From: Nocardioidaceae bacterium
GTDB taxonomy: Bacteria; Actinomycetota; Actinomycetes; Propionibacteriales; Nocardioidaceae
Reading direction: 5' to 3'
NCBI GenBank assembly: GCA_025934895.1
Contig: JAICWH010000027.1
Span: 1 to 34,613 of the forward strand
Length of the DNA: 34,613 nucleotides
The notes below the pieces were generated by a model that worked only from the letters and a program-made list of their open reading frames with translations, did not search any database and had not been told where the DNA came from. Position numbers and translations under genes: made by a program. This document shows, in pieces, positions 1 through 8,156 of this stretch. Positions within the stretch are counted from its first letter, which is position 1, and the number at the start of each line of letters is the position of its first letter.

Positions 1-514
1 GACCCATCACCCACAGGTCGCCACCGGCGCCGGGGCTGCGGACCCCGTCCGAGAGCGGGGTGTAGGCGGTCCAGCCGAAGTCGGCGGCACCCTGCGGGGT
101 GAGGAAGCCGGAGGCGGCGATCAGCCCACCGAGCAGGAACAACCAGTAGCTGAACATGTTGAGCCGCGGGAACGCCACGTCGGGCGAGCCGATCTGCAGC
201 GGCATCACCACGTTGCCGAACCCGAAGAACAGCGGTGTCGCGAACAGCAGCAGCATGATCGTGCCGTGCATGGTGAACAGCTGGTTGTAGAGCTCGTCGT
301 TGACGATCTGCTGACCCGGGAACGCCAGCTCGGAGCGGATCACCATCGCCATCAGGCCGGCGATCAGGAACCACGCGAAGGAGGTGCCCAGGTAGAGCTT
401 GCCGATCACCTTGTGGTCCGTGGTGGTGAGGACCTTGACGATCTTCTGCCCGAGCGTGTTGGGGCGGGCCACCGTGGCAGCGGTGCGGTAGGCACCTTCA
501 GCAGTAGCACTCAC
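1..514 (-). CDS. ctaD: Cytochrome c oxidase subunit I, N-terminal part (cut by window edge)
   Basis: Reading the minus strand from a GTG at 514 gives an open frame to the window edge (about 171 residues). It contains a histidine in a TTDHKVIG-type N-terminus, a first membrane segment after KLYLGTSF, and the helix-2 motif [16 protein letters not shown], whose His is a low-spin haem ligand in this family. The next helices ([33 protein letters not shown]) are also classic subunit I. It is the core catalytic subunit of the aa3 terminal oxidase in the plasma membrane. The start overlaps the ctaC stop by one base (TAGTG), so the two are co-transcribed and translationally coupled. The copper B and haem a3 ligands lie outside the window. 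Confidence 0.95.
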   Translation of the reverse strand, partial: MSATAEGAYRTAATVARPNTLGQKIVKVLTTTDHKVIGKLYLGTSFAWFLIAGLMAMVIRSELAFPGQQIVNDELYNQLFTMHGTIMLLLFATPLFFGFGNVVMPLQIGSPDVAFPRLNMFSYWLFLLGGLIAASGFLTPQGAADFGWTAYTPLSDGVRSPGAGGDLWVMG

Positions 515-1401
515 TAGGAGGCTCCCGTCGACGAGTTGTTCTTCTGGACTTCGTTGATGAGACCGTTCTGCTGGTCGATCTCGGAGCCGCCGAGCGCTGG
601 GCCGATGTTCCCCTGGCTCCTCAGGCCCTTGAGGTAGGTGGCGTAGTCGCTCTCGCTGACCACCTTGACGTTGAACAGCATCCGGCTGTGGTAGGTCCCG
701 CACAGCTCGGCGCATCGGCCGACGAAGGTGCCCGTGCGGTCCGGCGTGAAGCTGAAGTGGTTGACCTTGCCGGCGATGACGTCCATCTTGAACAGGAACG
801 CGGGCACCCAGAACGAGTGGTTGACGTCGGCCGAGCGCAGCTTGATGTCCACGCTCTTGTTGACCGGCAGTTCCAGCGTGGGCCGGTTGGCAGGGGTGCC
901 GGCCTCGAAGACCGTGGTCTTGCCGTCCAGGGCCGGATCCTTGTCGTAGTTGAACGTCCACGACCACTGCTGTCCCACGACGGTGACGGTGTGATCGGCC
1001 TTGCCGCTCGGGCTGGCGGCCGCGAGCGTGTCGTTCTGGGTGACGATCGTGAAGTAGAAGAGGACCAGTACCACGATCACCGGGGCCACCGTGTAGAGGA
1101 TCTCCAGCGGCAGGTGGTAACGCGTCTGGACCGGGATCTCGTCGTCGCGTCGACGGCGGAAGGCGATGCAGGCATAGATGATCAGGCCCCAGACCAGGAC
1201 GCCCACGAGCATGGCGGCGAGCCAGGAGCCCATCCACAGGCTGTGGATGGCGTCGGTGCGGTCGGTCGCGCCGACCGGCTGCGCCAGCCTCTCGATCGAC
1301 GTCTTCTCCGCCGAGTCACAGCCACCCAGCAGAAGCGCGCCCACGGCCGCGAGGGCCACCGGGCCGACCCTGCGCCGACGCGGAGGGAGATGCTGACGCA
1401 A
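514..1401 (-). CDS. ctaC: Cytochrome c oxidase subunit II (CuA subunit), lipoprotein
   Basis: 295 residues. The N-terminus carries a signal with an LLLGGC lipobox (Cys28), so the mature protein is probably lipid-anchored. Two membrane helices follow at about residues 56-80 and 98-120. The C-terminal cupredoxin domain has the aromatic electron-entry patch (QQWSWTFNY, about 144-152) and the complete CuA ligand set: His195, Cys230, Glu232, Cys234, His238 and Met241. It accepts electrons from cytochrome c and passes them to subunit I. The start is a TTG with an AGAGG-type ribosome site upstream; no in-frame ATG lies before the signal sequence. Gene order adoK-ctaC-ctaD resembles the Rv2200c region of M. 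tuberculosis. Confidence 0.96.
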   Translation of the reverse strand: MRQHLPPRRRRVGPVALAAVGALLLGGCDSAEKTSIERLAQPVGATDRTDAIHSLWMGSWLAAMLVGVLVWGLIIYACIAFRRRRDDEIPVQTRYHLPLEILYTVAPVIVVLVLFYFTIVTQNDTLAAASPSGKADHTVTVVGQQWSWTFNYDKDPALDGKTTVFEAGTPANRPTLELPVNKSVDIKLRSADVNHSFWVPAFLFKMDVIAGKVNHFSFTPDRTGTFVGRCAELCGTYHSRMLFNVKVVSESDYATYLKGLRSQGNIGPALGGSEIDQQNGLINEVQKNNSSTGAS

Positions 1402-1556
1402 CGTTGGAGCCTCTCTGGACGAAGCGTAGGAAAGCGGCGGTCAACCAGAAGGCTACTACTGCGTCCAGCAGGTTCGACGGGTAGGTGGCGGTCGGCAACG
1501 GGCACGCGATCGACCGAGTGCTCGAGTGGCTCGAGGTCGCCTGCGGAGAGGCCGAG

Positions 1557-2543
1557 TCAGGCGTTCGGGGTGCGGACGTGGGCGCCCACCTCGGCGGCGG
1601 CCTCCTCGCCGTACGCCTCGGCGAAGCGGCGCAGGAACGGACCCTGGTGCAGGGTGTACTCCTGGGTGCCGACCTTCTCCACCACGTGCACCGCCAGCAG
1701 GCAGCCGAGCTGGGCGGCCCGCTCCAGGGACAGGTCCCACTCCAGGGCGGCGAGGAACCCGGCGCGGAACGCGTCGCCGACACCGGTCGGCTCGACGACC
1801 GAGACCGGGCGGGCCGCCGCGACGACGATCGGCTCCCGTCCCGAGCGCTCGACCCGGACTCCGCTGGCGCCGAGCGTGACCACCTGGATGCCGACCCGGT
1901 CGAGCACCTCGTCGGCCGACCAGCCGGTCTTCTTCTCGATCAGCGCCGACTCGTACTCGTTGCTGAACAGGATCGAGGCACCGTCGATGAGCTGTCGGAT
2001 CATCTGGCCGTCGCCGAAGGCGAGCTGCTGGCTCGGGTCGGCGATGAAGTCATAGCCCCGCGTGCGGCACTCCTCGGTATGCCGGAGCATCCCCTGCGGG
2101 TCGTTCGGGCCGATCAGGACGTACGTCGCCCCGCCGACCCGGTCCACGATCGGCGACAGCTCGATGTCGCGGGCCTCACTCATCGCGCCCGCGTAGAAGG
2201 ACGCGATCTGCGCCATCGTGGAGTCGTTGGTGCACACGAACCGCGCCGTGTGCTTGGTCGCCGAGACGCGCACCGAGTCGCAGTCCACGTTGTGCCGGAC
2301 CAGCCAGGACCGGTAGTCGACGAAGTCCTCCCCCACGGCGCCGACGAGCACCGGGCGCAGGCCGAGGTTGCCGAGGCCGAAGCAGATGTTGGCCGCACAG
2401 CCGCCGCGCCGCACCTCGAGGTCGTCGACGAGGAAGGAGAGGGCGATCTTGTCGAGCTGGTCGACGACCAGCGAGTCGGCGAACCGCCCTGGGAACGACA
2501 TCAGGTGGTCGGTGGCGATCGAGCCGGTCACGAGCAACGACAC
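1557..2543 (-). CDS. adoK: PfkB-family sugar kinase, probable adenosine kinase
   Basis: 328 residues, a full-length ribokinase/PfkB fold. The N-terminal TGSIATDHLMSFPGRF and the SFLVDDLEVRRGG stretch closely resemble mycobacterial adenosine kinase (Rv2202c), which phosphorylates adenosine to AMP. The anion-hole and catalytic-base signature EPTGVGDAFRAGF lies at 251-263, with the catalytic Asp at 257. The start is GTG at 2543, preceded by GAGGA. The product is cytosolic and serves purine salvage. It sits upstream of ctaC on the same strand after a 155-bp gap, so separate transcription is possible. Substrate assignment rests on family resemblance and position; another nucleoside or sugar is possible. 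Confidence 0.85.
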   Translation of the reverse strand: MSLLVTGSIATDHLMSFPGRFADSLVVDQLDKIALSFLVDDLEVRRGGCAANICFGLGNLGLRPVLVGAVGEDFVDYRSWLVRHNVDCDSVRVSATKHTARFVCTNDSTMAQIASFYAGAMSEARDIELSPIVDRVGGATYVLIGPNDPQGMLRHTEECRTRGYDFIADPSQQLAFGDGQMIRQLIDGASILFSNEYESALIEKKTGWSADEVLDRVGIQVVTLGASGVRVERSGREPIVVAAARPVSVVEPTGVGDAFRAGFLAALEWDLSLERAAQLGCLLAVHVVEKVGTQEYTLHQGPFLRRFAEAYGEEAAAEVGAHVRTPNA

Positions 2544-2664
2544 AGGCGGGTCCTCACGGTCGGGTCACCCCCGAAACAGGCGTGCTCACCGGGTCGACCC
2601 AGTGGGCGGCCCAGTAGGCGTGACCGGTTAGGCGGGCCCGGGGGGCAGGCTCGGGCGGCGTGGC

Positions 2665-3033
2665 TCAGTGGAAGGAGTCGCCGCAGGCGCAGGAGCCGCC
2701 GGCGTTCGGGTTGTCGATCGTGAAGCCCTGCTTCTCGATGGTGTCCACGAAGTCGATGAGCGCCCCGTTGAGGTAAGGCAGGCTCATCCGGTCGACGACC
2801 ACGGAGACCCCGTCGAAGTCGCTGACCTGGTCACCGTCGAGGGTGCGCTCGTCGAAGAAGAGCTGGTAGCGCAGCCCCGAGCAGCCACCGGGCTGCACCG
2901 CGATCCGCAGCTGAAGGTCGTCGCGGCCCTCCTGCTCGAGCAGGGTGCGCACCTTGCTGGCGGCGGCGTCGCTGACGTTGATGCCGTCCGGCCGGACCTG
3001 GGGTGCGATGGTGGTGTCGACCTGCTCGGTCAT
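2665..3033 (-). CDS. erpA: Iron-sulfur cluster insertion protein, A-type carrier (ErpA/HesB family)
   Basis: 122 residues from the ATG at 3033. I prefer this to an in-frame TTG at 3045 because GGGAG lies six bases ahead of the ATG. The fold core ends in the A-type carrier motif with three conserved cysteines: Cys51 in PGGCSGLRY, and Cys115 and Cys117 in GGSCACGDSF. These bind a transient [2Fe-2S] or [4Fe-4S] cluster that is handed to apo-enzymes in the cytosol. Its place between adenosine kinase and glycerate kinase matches Rv2204c, the mycobacterial ErpA-like gene. Whether it serves respiratory or lipoate enzymes specifically cannot be seen here. Confidence 0.93.
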   Translation of the reverse strand: MTEQVDTTIAPQVRPDGINVSDAAASKVRTLLEQEGRDDLQLRIAVQPGGCSGLRYQLFFDERTLDGDQVSDFDGVSVVVDRMSLPYLNGALIDFVDTIEKQGFTIDNPNAGGSCACGDSFH

Positions 3034-3155
3034 GGCTGCTCCCAACTCGAAGTGCGGATGTCCTGCGCCGGAGCCCGAGAACAGGCGTCCAGACAGTTCA
3101 ATGGTCGCACATCCTCACGCATTCCCAAGCGTCGCCCGAACGGTTGTCGGGGCGG

Positions 3156-4253
3156 TCACCGCGACCAGGTGCGCGCGGTCCGCTCCGCGAGAGCTGCGAG
3201 GCTCCCCGCCGGGTCGGCGAAGCTCGCCCGGTCGCCGACCAGGTCCACCGTCGAGTAGGCCGACTCGACCCCGAGCGCTCGCATCTCCCGGGAGCCGACG
3301 AGCACCTGCCCGGCCAGAGCGATGCACGGTCGGAGGGCCCGCGCAGCCACCCGGGCCACGCCGTAGGGCACCTTGCCCGACGAGGAGGAGAAGTCGAACG
3401 CGCCCTCACCGGTGATCACCAGGTCGGCGCGGCCGGCCCGCTCGGCGAGTCCGACCGCGTCGGTCACCACCTCGATCCCGGACCTCCTCGTGGCGCCGAG
3501 CAGCAGCAGCGCGAAGCCGAGCCCACCCGCTGCCCCCGCACCGCGGGTGAGCGCCAGCCGCCGGTCGGTCACTGCGGCCAGACGCTCGAGCATCAGGTCG
3601 ACGGTCTGCAGCCGGTCGGCGGCGATCCCCTTGTGGGGCCCGCGGACGTTGGTGGCGCCGATCAGCCCGAGGAGCGGGTTGTCCTCGTCGTCGGCAGCCA
3701 CCAGCCGGACGGCTGCCACCCGACTGCGGGCGCCCGTCAGGTCGACACCGGTCAGCGTCGTCAGGCCGACCGGCCCCTGGTCGAGCGTTCCCCGGGGGGT
3801 GGGGACGGCCCCGAGCGCGGCGAGCAGGCCGGCGCCCCCGTCGTTGGTGCCCGAGCCTCCCAGCCCGACGTACACCTCCCGCGCACCGGCGCCGACCGCG
3901 GCGGTGACCAGCTCGCCGACGCCGTAGCTGCTGGCCTGCTCTGGCCGCCGGTCCGCCTCCGGGGTGAGGTGCAGGCCGCACGCCTGGGCGCTCTCGACGT
4001 ACGCCGTGTCGCCGTTGAGCAGGACCGAGCCCGGCACCTGCTCGCCGTAGGGCCCGCGCACCGCGACGGCGAGCAGCTCGCCGCCGAGGGACGCGTGCAG
4101 GACGTCGACGAACCCGGGGCCTCCGTCGGCCATCGGCACCAGGTCCAGCTCGTCGTCGGGCGACCGCCGGCGCCAGCCCTCCGCGATGGCGGCGGCCGCC
4201 TCCACGGCAGTCAGTGTCCCTGCGAACCTGTCCGGGGCGATCAGCACACGCAT
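3156..4253 (-). CDS. Glycerate kinase (class I, GarK/GlxK type)
   Basis: 365 residues, about the usual length for glycerate 2- or 3-kinase. It starts MRVLIAPDRFAGTLTA, the family's N-terminal signature. It carries MADGGPG (41-47), where many homologues have ADGGEG, and the long glycine-rich motif GLGGSGTNDGG (130-140). It phosphorylates D-glycerate with ATP, feeding glycerate from serine or glyoxylate breakdown into glycolysis. GAGGA precedes the ATG. It is divergent from the GNAT gene across 44 bp. Its place beside erpA matches Rv2205c. The phosphorylated position (2 or 3) cannot be told from sequence alone. Confidence 0.9.
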   Translation of the reverse strand: MRVLIAPDRFAGTLTAVEAAAAIAEGWRRRSPDDELDLVPMADGGPGFVDVLHASLGGELLAVAVRGPYGEQVPGSVLLNGDTAYVESAQACGLHLTPEADRRPEQASSYGVGELVTAAVGAGAREVYVGLGGSGTNDGGAGLLAALGAVPTPRGTLDQGPVGLTTLTGVDLTGARSRVAAVRLVAADDEDNPLLGLIGATNVRGPHKGIAADRLQTVDLMLERLAAVTDRRLALTRGAGAAGGLGFALLLLGATRRSGIEVVTDAVGLAERAGRADLVITGEGAFDFSSSSGKVPYGVARVAARALRPCIALAGQVLVGSREMRALGVESAYSTVDLVGDRASFADPAGSLAALAERTARTWSR

Positions 4254-4297
4254 GCGGCCATCCTCGCCGAGCCCACCGGCCCCGCGGTCGTGATGGG

Positions 4298-5197
4298 ATG
4301 ACCCGCGTGGCCAGCGACTACTTCATCCGCCCCATGACGCGTGCGGACGTGCACGCGGTGGAGCGGCTCAGCGATGAGGCGTTCCTGGACCTGGAGGTCC
4401 GCACGCACCGCGCCGGCTGGCCGGAGCCGGTCCGGCGCACCCCGCGCGCGTCGGCGACCTGGCGCGGGCGGCTGACGCACCTCCTCGCCAGCGATGCGCG
4501 CGGGTGCTGGGTCGCCGAGGACTCCTCCGGGCTGCTGGGTGCTGCGGTCGGCGTGCGGCGGGACTTGACCTGGGTGCTGGCGACGTACGTCGTGCGTCCC
4601 GACCGGCAGGGGCGTGGGGTCGGTCGGCAGCTGCTGGACGCGGCGCTCGTGCACGGCGCCGGGTCGCTGCGCGCGATGGTCGCGTCCTCCGACGACCCGG
4701 TCGCCGCGCGCCGCTACCGGCTCGCCGGCTTCACGCTGCATCCCACGATGCTGCTGCACGGCGTCGTGCCCCGCACGGCCCTGCCGGTCGTGGAGCGGGT
4801 GCGTGAGGGGTCGGCGGCCGACATCGACCTGTTGAACTCGGTCGACCGGCAGGTCCGCGGCGCGGCCCACGGCACCGACCACGAGTGGCTGACGGGGGCC
4901 ATGCGGCTGGTGGTGGTGGACCGGCCGACCGGCTCGGGCTACGCCTACGTACGACCCGACGGGGCGGCGTACCTGTTGGCGGCAACCAGCCGGCGGGCCG
5001 CCACCGACCTGCTGTGGGAGACGCTCGCGGCCTCGTCCCCGGACGAGCCGGTGAGCGTCTCGCACGTCACGTCCGTCAACGAGTGGGCGCTGGACGTGGG
5101 GATGGCCTGCCGGCTGCAGCTGTGGACCAGCGGCTACCTCGGCCTGCGGGGCATGAAGCCGCCGATGCCCTACCTGCACAGCGGCGCCTTCTTGTGA
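4298..5197 (+). CDS. GNAT-family N-acetyltransferase
   Basis: 299 residues when started at the ATG at 4298; the open frame extends upstream to 4214, but that would run into glycerate kinase. The first half is a standard GNAT domain with the acetyl-CoA motif VRPDRQGRGVGRQLL (R-x-x-G-x-G) near residues 96-110 and a following ARRYRLAGF block. The C-terminal half (about 150-299) resembles the second, degenerate acetyltransferase-like lobe found in two-domain GNATs, and lacks a clear second acetyl-CoA motif. Substrate unknown. It ends 9 bp before the convergent pspAB gene, with an inverted repeat spanning both stop codons. Confidence 0.85.
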   Translation: MTRVASDYFIRPMTRADVHAVERLSDEAFLDLEVRTHRAGWPEPVRRTPRASATWRGRLTHLLASDARGCWVAEDSSGLLGAAVGVRRDLTWVLATYVVRPDRQGRGVGRQLLDAALVHGAGSLRAMVASSDDPVAARRYRLAGFTLHPTMLLHGVVPRTALPVVERVREGSAADIDLLNSVDRQVRGAAHGTDHEWLTGAMRLVVVDRPTGSGYAYVRPDGAAYLLAATSRRAATDLLWETLAASSPDEPVSVSHVTSVNEWALDVGMACRLQLWTSGYLGLRGMKPPMPYLHSGAFL

Positions 5198-5211
5198 CTT
5201 CCCCGGTCACA
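5193..5211. terminator. Inverted repeat between convergent stops (possible bidirectional terminator)
   Basis: TGTGAC (5193-5198) and GTCACA (5206-5211) form a perfect 6-bp stem around a 7-base loop. The repeat contains the stop codons of both convergent genes. There is no T tract, so termination is an inference from position. Confidence 0.35.
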
Positions 5212-5776
5212 GCCCGGGGGCGCCCCACAGCGGCATCCACCGGCTCAGCTGCGGCTCGATGGGCAGGTCGTCCTTGAGCAGGTCCCGGACCTGGAGCTCC
5301 AGCAGGTTGTCGCGCCGCTGGGGGCCCTGCGGCGCGAACGGGTAGAAGGTGCCCTGCTTGTAGAGGTAGACGAGGCCGAGCCGGCGACCGGAGGGGTCGG
5401 TGAACCCGACCAGCGAGCACAGCAGGCTCGGGCCGAAGCCCTGCGCCTCCAACGACGTGTTGACCGTGTGCAGGTCGGTCACGAGCGCGGAGAGGTCGTC
5501 CGGGGACTGCCGGGCCAGCAGCCAGGTGAAGCCGAACGAGTCGGTGCTGCGCTCCACATCGGGATCGTCGTCATTGTCGAGCAGGGTCACCACGTCCTGT
5601 TGGGCCTGCGCGAACGCCGCCCCCTCGGCGGCGCGGTAGCAGACCGAGCCGATGCCGGTAGCGGTGAACGCGGCGGCGGTCTGCAGGGTGATGGCCGCCG
5701 ACGGCAGCGAGAACAGCGCGTCGAGGTTGGCGCGCACCGGCTTGCTTCGCCCGGTCAGCGCGTCCCAGATGCCCAT
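5207..5776 (-). CDS. pspAB: PspA-associated protein PspAB
   Basis: 189 residues. The start MGIWDALTGRSKPVRANLDALFSLPSAA is characteristic of the PspAB family, a soluble actinobacterial protein encoded next to PspA and HtpX. There are no membrane segments or catalytic motifs I can name. It is the last gene of the run pspA-pspAA-htpX-pspAB, 36 bp after htpX, so it is probably co-transcribed with it. Molecular function is not established; its neighbours imply a role in membrane-stress sensing or PspA regulation. The family name is from memory and supported by the neighbouring genes. Confidence 0.82.
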   Translation of the reverse strand: MGIWDALTGRSKPVRANLDALFSLPSAAITLQTAAAFTATGIGSVCYRAAEGAAFAQAQQDVVTLLDNDDDPDVERSTDSFGFTWLLARQSPDDLSALVTDLHTVNTSLEAQGFGPSLLCSLVGFTDPSGRRLGLVYLYKQGTFYPFAPQGPQRRDNLLELQVRDLLKDDLPIEPQLSRWMPLWGAPGL

Positions 5777-5812
5777 CCCGTCCTGACCCGTCCTCGCTCG
5801 GCCGCCGGCCGC

Positions 5813-6781
5813 TCAGCGGCCGAAGCCGGGGGCCGAGAAGCCACCGTCCATCGGCTTGCCGAGCTCGGCGGACACCCTGGCGAGCTGCTCGAGCCGCTGT
5901 TCGAGGGACGGGTGCGTGGAGGTCAGCGTCCGCAGGCCCATGCCGCTGATCGCTGGGGTGATGAAGAAGGCGTTCATGGACTGGACCTCGCGCAGGTCCT
6001 TGGTGGGGATCGAGGCGACGTCACCGCTGATCTTCGTCAGCGCACTCGCCAGGGCGCCCGGCTTCTGGGTGAGGAAGGCTCCGGACCGGTCGGCGCACAG
6101 CTCGCGGTAGCGGGACAGCAGCCTGGTCAGGAAGAAGCTCACGGCATAGACGACCAGGCTGACCACCAGGGCGATCAGCCAGAACGGCGGGCCACTGTTG
6201 TTGTTGTTGTCGCGTCGTCCTCCACCGCCGCCGAACAGCATGCCGTACTGCGCGCCACGGGTCAGCAGACCGGCGGCGATGCCGGCAGACGCCGCAAGGG
6301 TCATCACCAGGACGTCGCGGTGCGCGACATGGGACAGCTCGTGCGCTAGCACCCCCTCGAGCTCCTCGGCGGTGAGCCGGTCCAGGATCCCGGTGGTGAC
6401 GCACACCGCCGAGTGGCTCGGTGAGCGGCCGGTCGCGAACGCGTTGGGCATGTCGGTGTAGGCGATGGCCACCCGCGGCTTGGGCATGTCGGCCAGGGCG
6501 CACAGCCGGTCGATCATGCCATGCAGCTCGGGAGCCTGCTCGGGGGTGACGTCCACGGCGCGCATCGCCCGCAGCGCCAGCTTGTCGGAGTTGTACCACT
6601 GCCACCAGGCGACGCCCAGACCCGCGAGGCCGATGACGAGGGCCAGCCTGCTGCCGCCGTACCGGCCGCCGGCGTACATCAGGACCACGACGAGCGCCAC
6701 GAACAGCGCCCCCAGGAGGAACATGACCAGCGTCATCCGGGCGGTCAGCCCCCGGTCGTTGATGAAGCGTGTGCGTGCCAT
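5813..6781 (-). CDS. htpX: Membrane zinc metalloprotease HtpX-like (peptidase family M48)
   Basis: 322 residues. Two hydrophobic segments near residues 15-38 and 45-60 precede the protease domain. The zinc motif HELSH is at 147-151 and the third ligand is probably Glu227 in SRYRELCADR. Two more hydrophobic stretches (about 158-175 and 199-217) flank a Gly/Asn-rich loop (GGGGGRRDNNNNSG, about 184-197). The family degrades misfolded membrane proteins from the cytoplasmic side. Its ATG overlaps the pspAA stop (TGATG), giving tight coupling. Its location between two PspA-associated genes supports a function in envelope stress. Confidence 0.93.
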   Translation of the reverse strand: MARTRFINDRGLTARMTLVMFLLGALFVALVVVLMYAGGRYGGSRLALVIGLAGLGVAWWQWYNSDKLALRAMRAVDVTPEQAPELHGMIDRLCALADMPKPRVAIAYTDMPNAFATGRSPSHSAVCVTTGILDRLTAEELEGVLAHELSHVAHRDVLVMTLAASAGIAAGLLTRGAQYGMLFGGGGGRRDNNNNSGPPFWLIALVVSLVVYAVSFFLTRLLSRYRELCADRSGAFLTQKPGALASALTKISGDVASIPTKDLREVQSMNAFFITPAISGMGLRTLTSTHPSLEQRLEQLARVSAELGKPMDGGFSAPGFGR

Positions 6782-7059
6782 CAGCCCGGGATCAGCCCGT
6801 CGTCGCCGAGCAGCTCCCGCACCTCCTCGATCGTTGCGTCAGCGGGTGGAAGGATCAGCTTGGAGTCCTGCAGCGCGTCGACGGGCAACGGGTCACCTTC
6901 CGTGCGTACGGCGTGCAGCAGCGCGCCCAGCGTCTGCGAGAACGCCGTGTCGTCACCGGCCTCGACGGCCTTCTCCAGCGCGGAGTCCAGCTCGTTGAGC
7001 CGGTCGAGCCGGTCCTCGTGGACGTCCCACTGGCCCTCGGCCAGGATCCGCACGATCAC
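6781..7059 (-). CDS. pspAA: PspA-associated protein PspAA
   Basis: 92 residues, starting at a GTG that overlaps the pspA stop in a GTGA. The start MIVRILAEGQWDV and the end LPPADATIEEVRELLGDDGLIPG are hallmark PspAA sequences, a small domain almost always encoded directly after pspA in actinobacteria. The protein is acidic, without membrane segments, and probably cytosolic. It is thought to be a partner of PspA; the mechanism is not known. The 1-base overlap with htpX downstream places it inside the operon. Confidence 0.88.
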   Translation of the reverse strand: MIVRILAEGQWDVHEDRLDRLNELDSALEKAVEAGDDTAFSQTLGALLHAVRTEGDPLPVDALQDSKLILPPADATIEEVRELLGDDGLIPG

Positions 7060-7898
7060 GGCTGCTCACCCTCCCGGTGCGGCTCGGCGACCGGGGTGGC
7101 CCGCCTCTGACCGGCCTCGCCCTGACCCGGCTGACCCGGACCGGCCTCGATCTGGGCCGGCGGCGTCGTCTCGCCGGATTGCAGTGTCGGGGTGCCACCA
7201 GAGGTGCCGGCCTTGAGGGCCGCCAGCTCGGACTCCACGTCGGAGCCCGAGGACAGGGCGTCGAGCTCGCGCGAGATGTCGTCACCCCGGTTGATCGCCG
7301 ACACGTCGTCGAGGGCCCCCGAGGCGATCAGCTCGTCGATCGCGCCGGAGCGGGCCTGCATCTGGGCCGTCTTGTCCTCGGCCCGCTGCACGGCCATCCC
7401 GACGTCGCCCATCTCCTCGGAGATGCCGGAGAACGCCTCGTTGATCTTGGTGGAGGCCTCGGCGGCGGTGTACTTGGCCTTGATGGTCTCCTTCTGGGTG
7501 CGGAAGGACTCCACCTTGGCCTGCAGCCGCTGGGAGGCCATCACCAGCTTGTCCTCCTCGGCCTGCAGCTGGCTGCGCTGCTGCTCGAGGTCGGTGAGCT
7601 GAGAGCCGAGCGCAGACTTCCGGGTGAGCGCCTCGCGCGCCAGGTCCTCGCGGTTCATCGACAGTGCCTTCTGGGCCTGCTGGGTGAGCTTGTCGGCCTG
7701 CTGCTGCAGCTGGTTGACCTGGAGCTCGACCCGCTTGCGGCTCGTCGCGACGTCGGCCACGCCCCGACGTACCTTGGTCAGCAGGTCGAGCTGACGCTTG
7801 TAGCTGTAGTCGAGGGTTTCGCGGGGGTCCTCGGCACGATCCAGCGCCTTGTCCGCCTTGGCCCGGAAGATCAGGCTGATGCGCTGCATGATGGTCAT
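7056..7898 (-). CDS. pspA: Phage shock protein A (PspA/IM30 family)
   Basis: 280 residues. Residues 1 to about 220 form the long alpha-helical coiled-coil hairpin of PspA/Vipp1 proteins, with the amphipathic N-terminus MTIMQRISLIFRAKADKAL that binds membranes. The last 60 residues are Gly/Pro/Glu-rich and probably disordered. The family is ESCRT-III-like and polymerises on damaged inner membranes to limit proton leakage. A second in-frame ATG three codons in (MQRISL) could be the true start; no strong ribosome site separates the two. An ECF-sigma-type promoter lies about 60 bp upstream (7960-7985). It is the first gene of pspA-pspAA-htpX-pspAB. Confidence 0.95.
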   Translation of the reverse strand: MTIMQRISLIFRAKADKALDRAEDPRETLDYSYKRQLDLLTKVRRGVADVATSRKRVELQVNQLQQQADKLTQQAQKALSMNREDLAREALTRKSALGSQLTDLEQQRSQLQAEEDKLVMASQRLQAKVESFRTQKETIKAKYTAAEASTKINEAFSGISEEMGDVGMAVQRAEDKTAQMQARSGAIDELIASGALDDVSAINRGDDISRELDALSSGSDVESELAALKAGTSGGTPTLQSGETTPPAQIEAGPGQPGQGEAGQRRATPVAEPHREGEQP

Positions 7899-7946
7899 GG
7901 AGGCCGGCCTCGTTTCTTTCCTCGGTGATGCAGTCGGTGGACTGCC

Positions 7947-7952
7947 AGCCTA
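7947..7952 (-). promoter_or_regulatory. Possible housekeeping -10 (TAGGCT) for pspA
   Basis: TAGGCT on the minus strand fits the actinobacterial TANNNT -10 form and lies about 50 bases before pspA, just downstream of the ECF-type element. No TTGACA-like -35 is seen. It may give basal expression or be a chance match. Confidence 0.3.
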
Positions 7953-7959
7953 CGGGGGA

Positions 7960-7985
7960 AACGGGCGGGGGCAGTAGGAGGTTCC
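7960..7985 (-). promoter_or_regulatory. ECF-sigma (SigE-like) promoter for the psp operon
   Basis: On the minus strand GGAAC (7985-7981) is followed by exactly 17 bases and CGTT (7963-7960). This matches the GGAAC-N(16-18)-CGTT form used by SigE-type extracytoplasmic-function sigma factors. Transcription would begin near 7952, giving a leader of roughly 50 bases. SigE control of pspA is established in mycobacteria; here it is an inference from the motif and its position. Confidence 0.65.
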
Positions 7986-8156
7986 CCCTCGTCAGCGCCC
8001 GGTCAGGTGCCGGAGCTGGTCAGCCGGACCTGTCAGCCGGAGCTCTCTGCCGGGGAGCTCGTGGCCCCTTGTCGGTCGGCAGGTCGGGCTGGCACCGTTA
8101 TCGTGGGCAGACCACCGAGTCCCCAGTGCTTGGTCCCCTTCGAGGAAGACACCCCC

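Noticed and set aside
1402-1556. CTCGAG-TGG-CTCGAG repeat between ctaC and adoK as a terminator
   Set aside because: Each half is a self-palindrome without a T tract, and both flanking genes are on the minus strand; nothing firm can be said.
3034-3045. TTG start for erpA at 3045
   Set aside because: The extra codons include the GGGAG ribosome site for the ATG at 3033.
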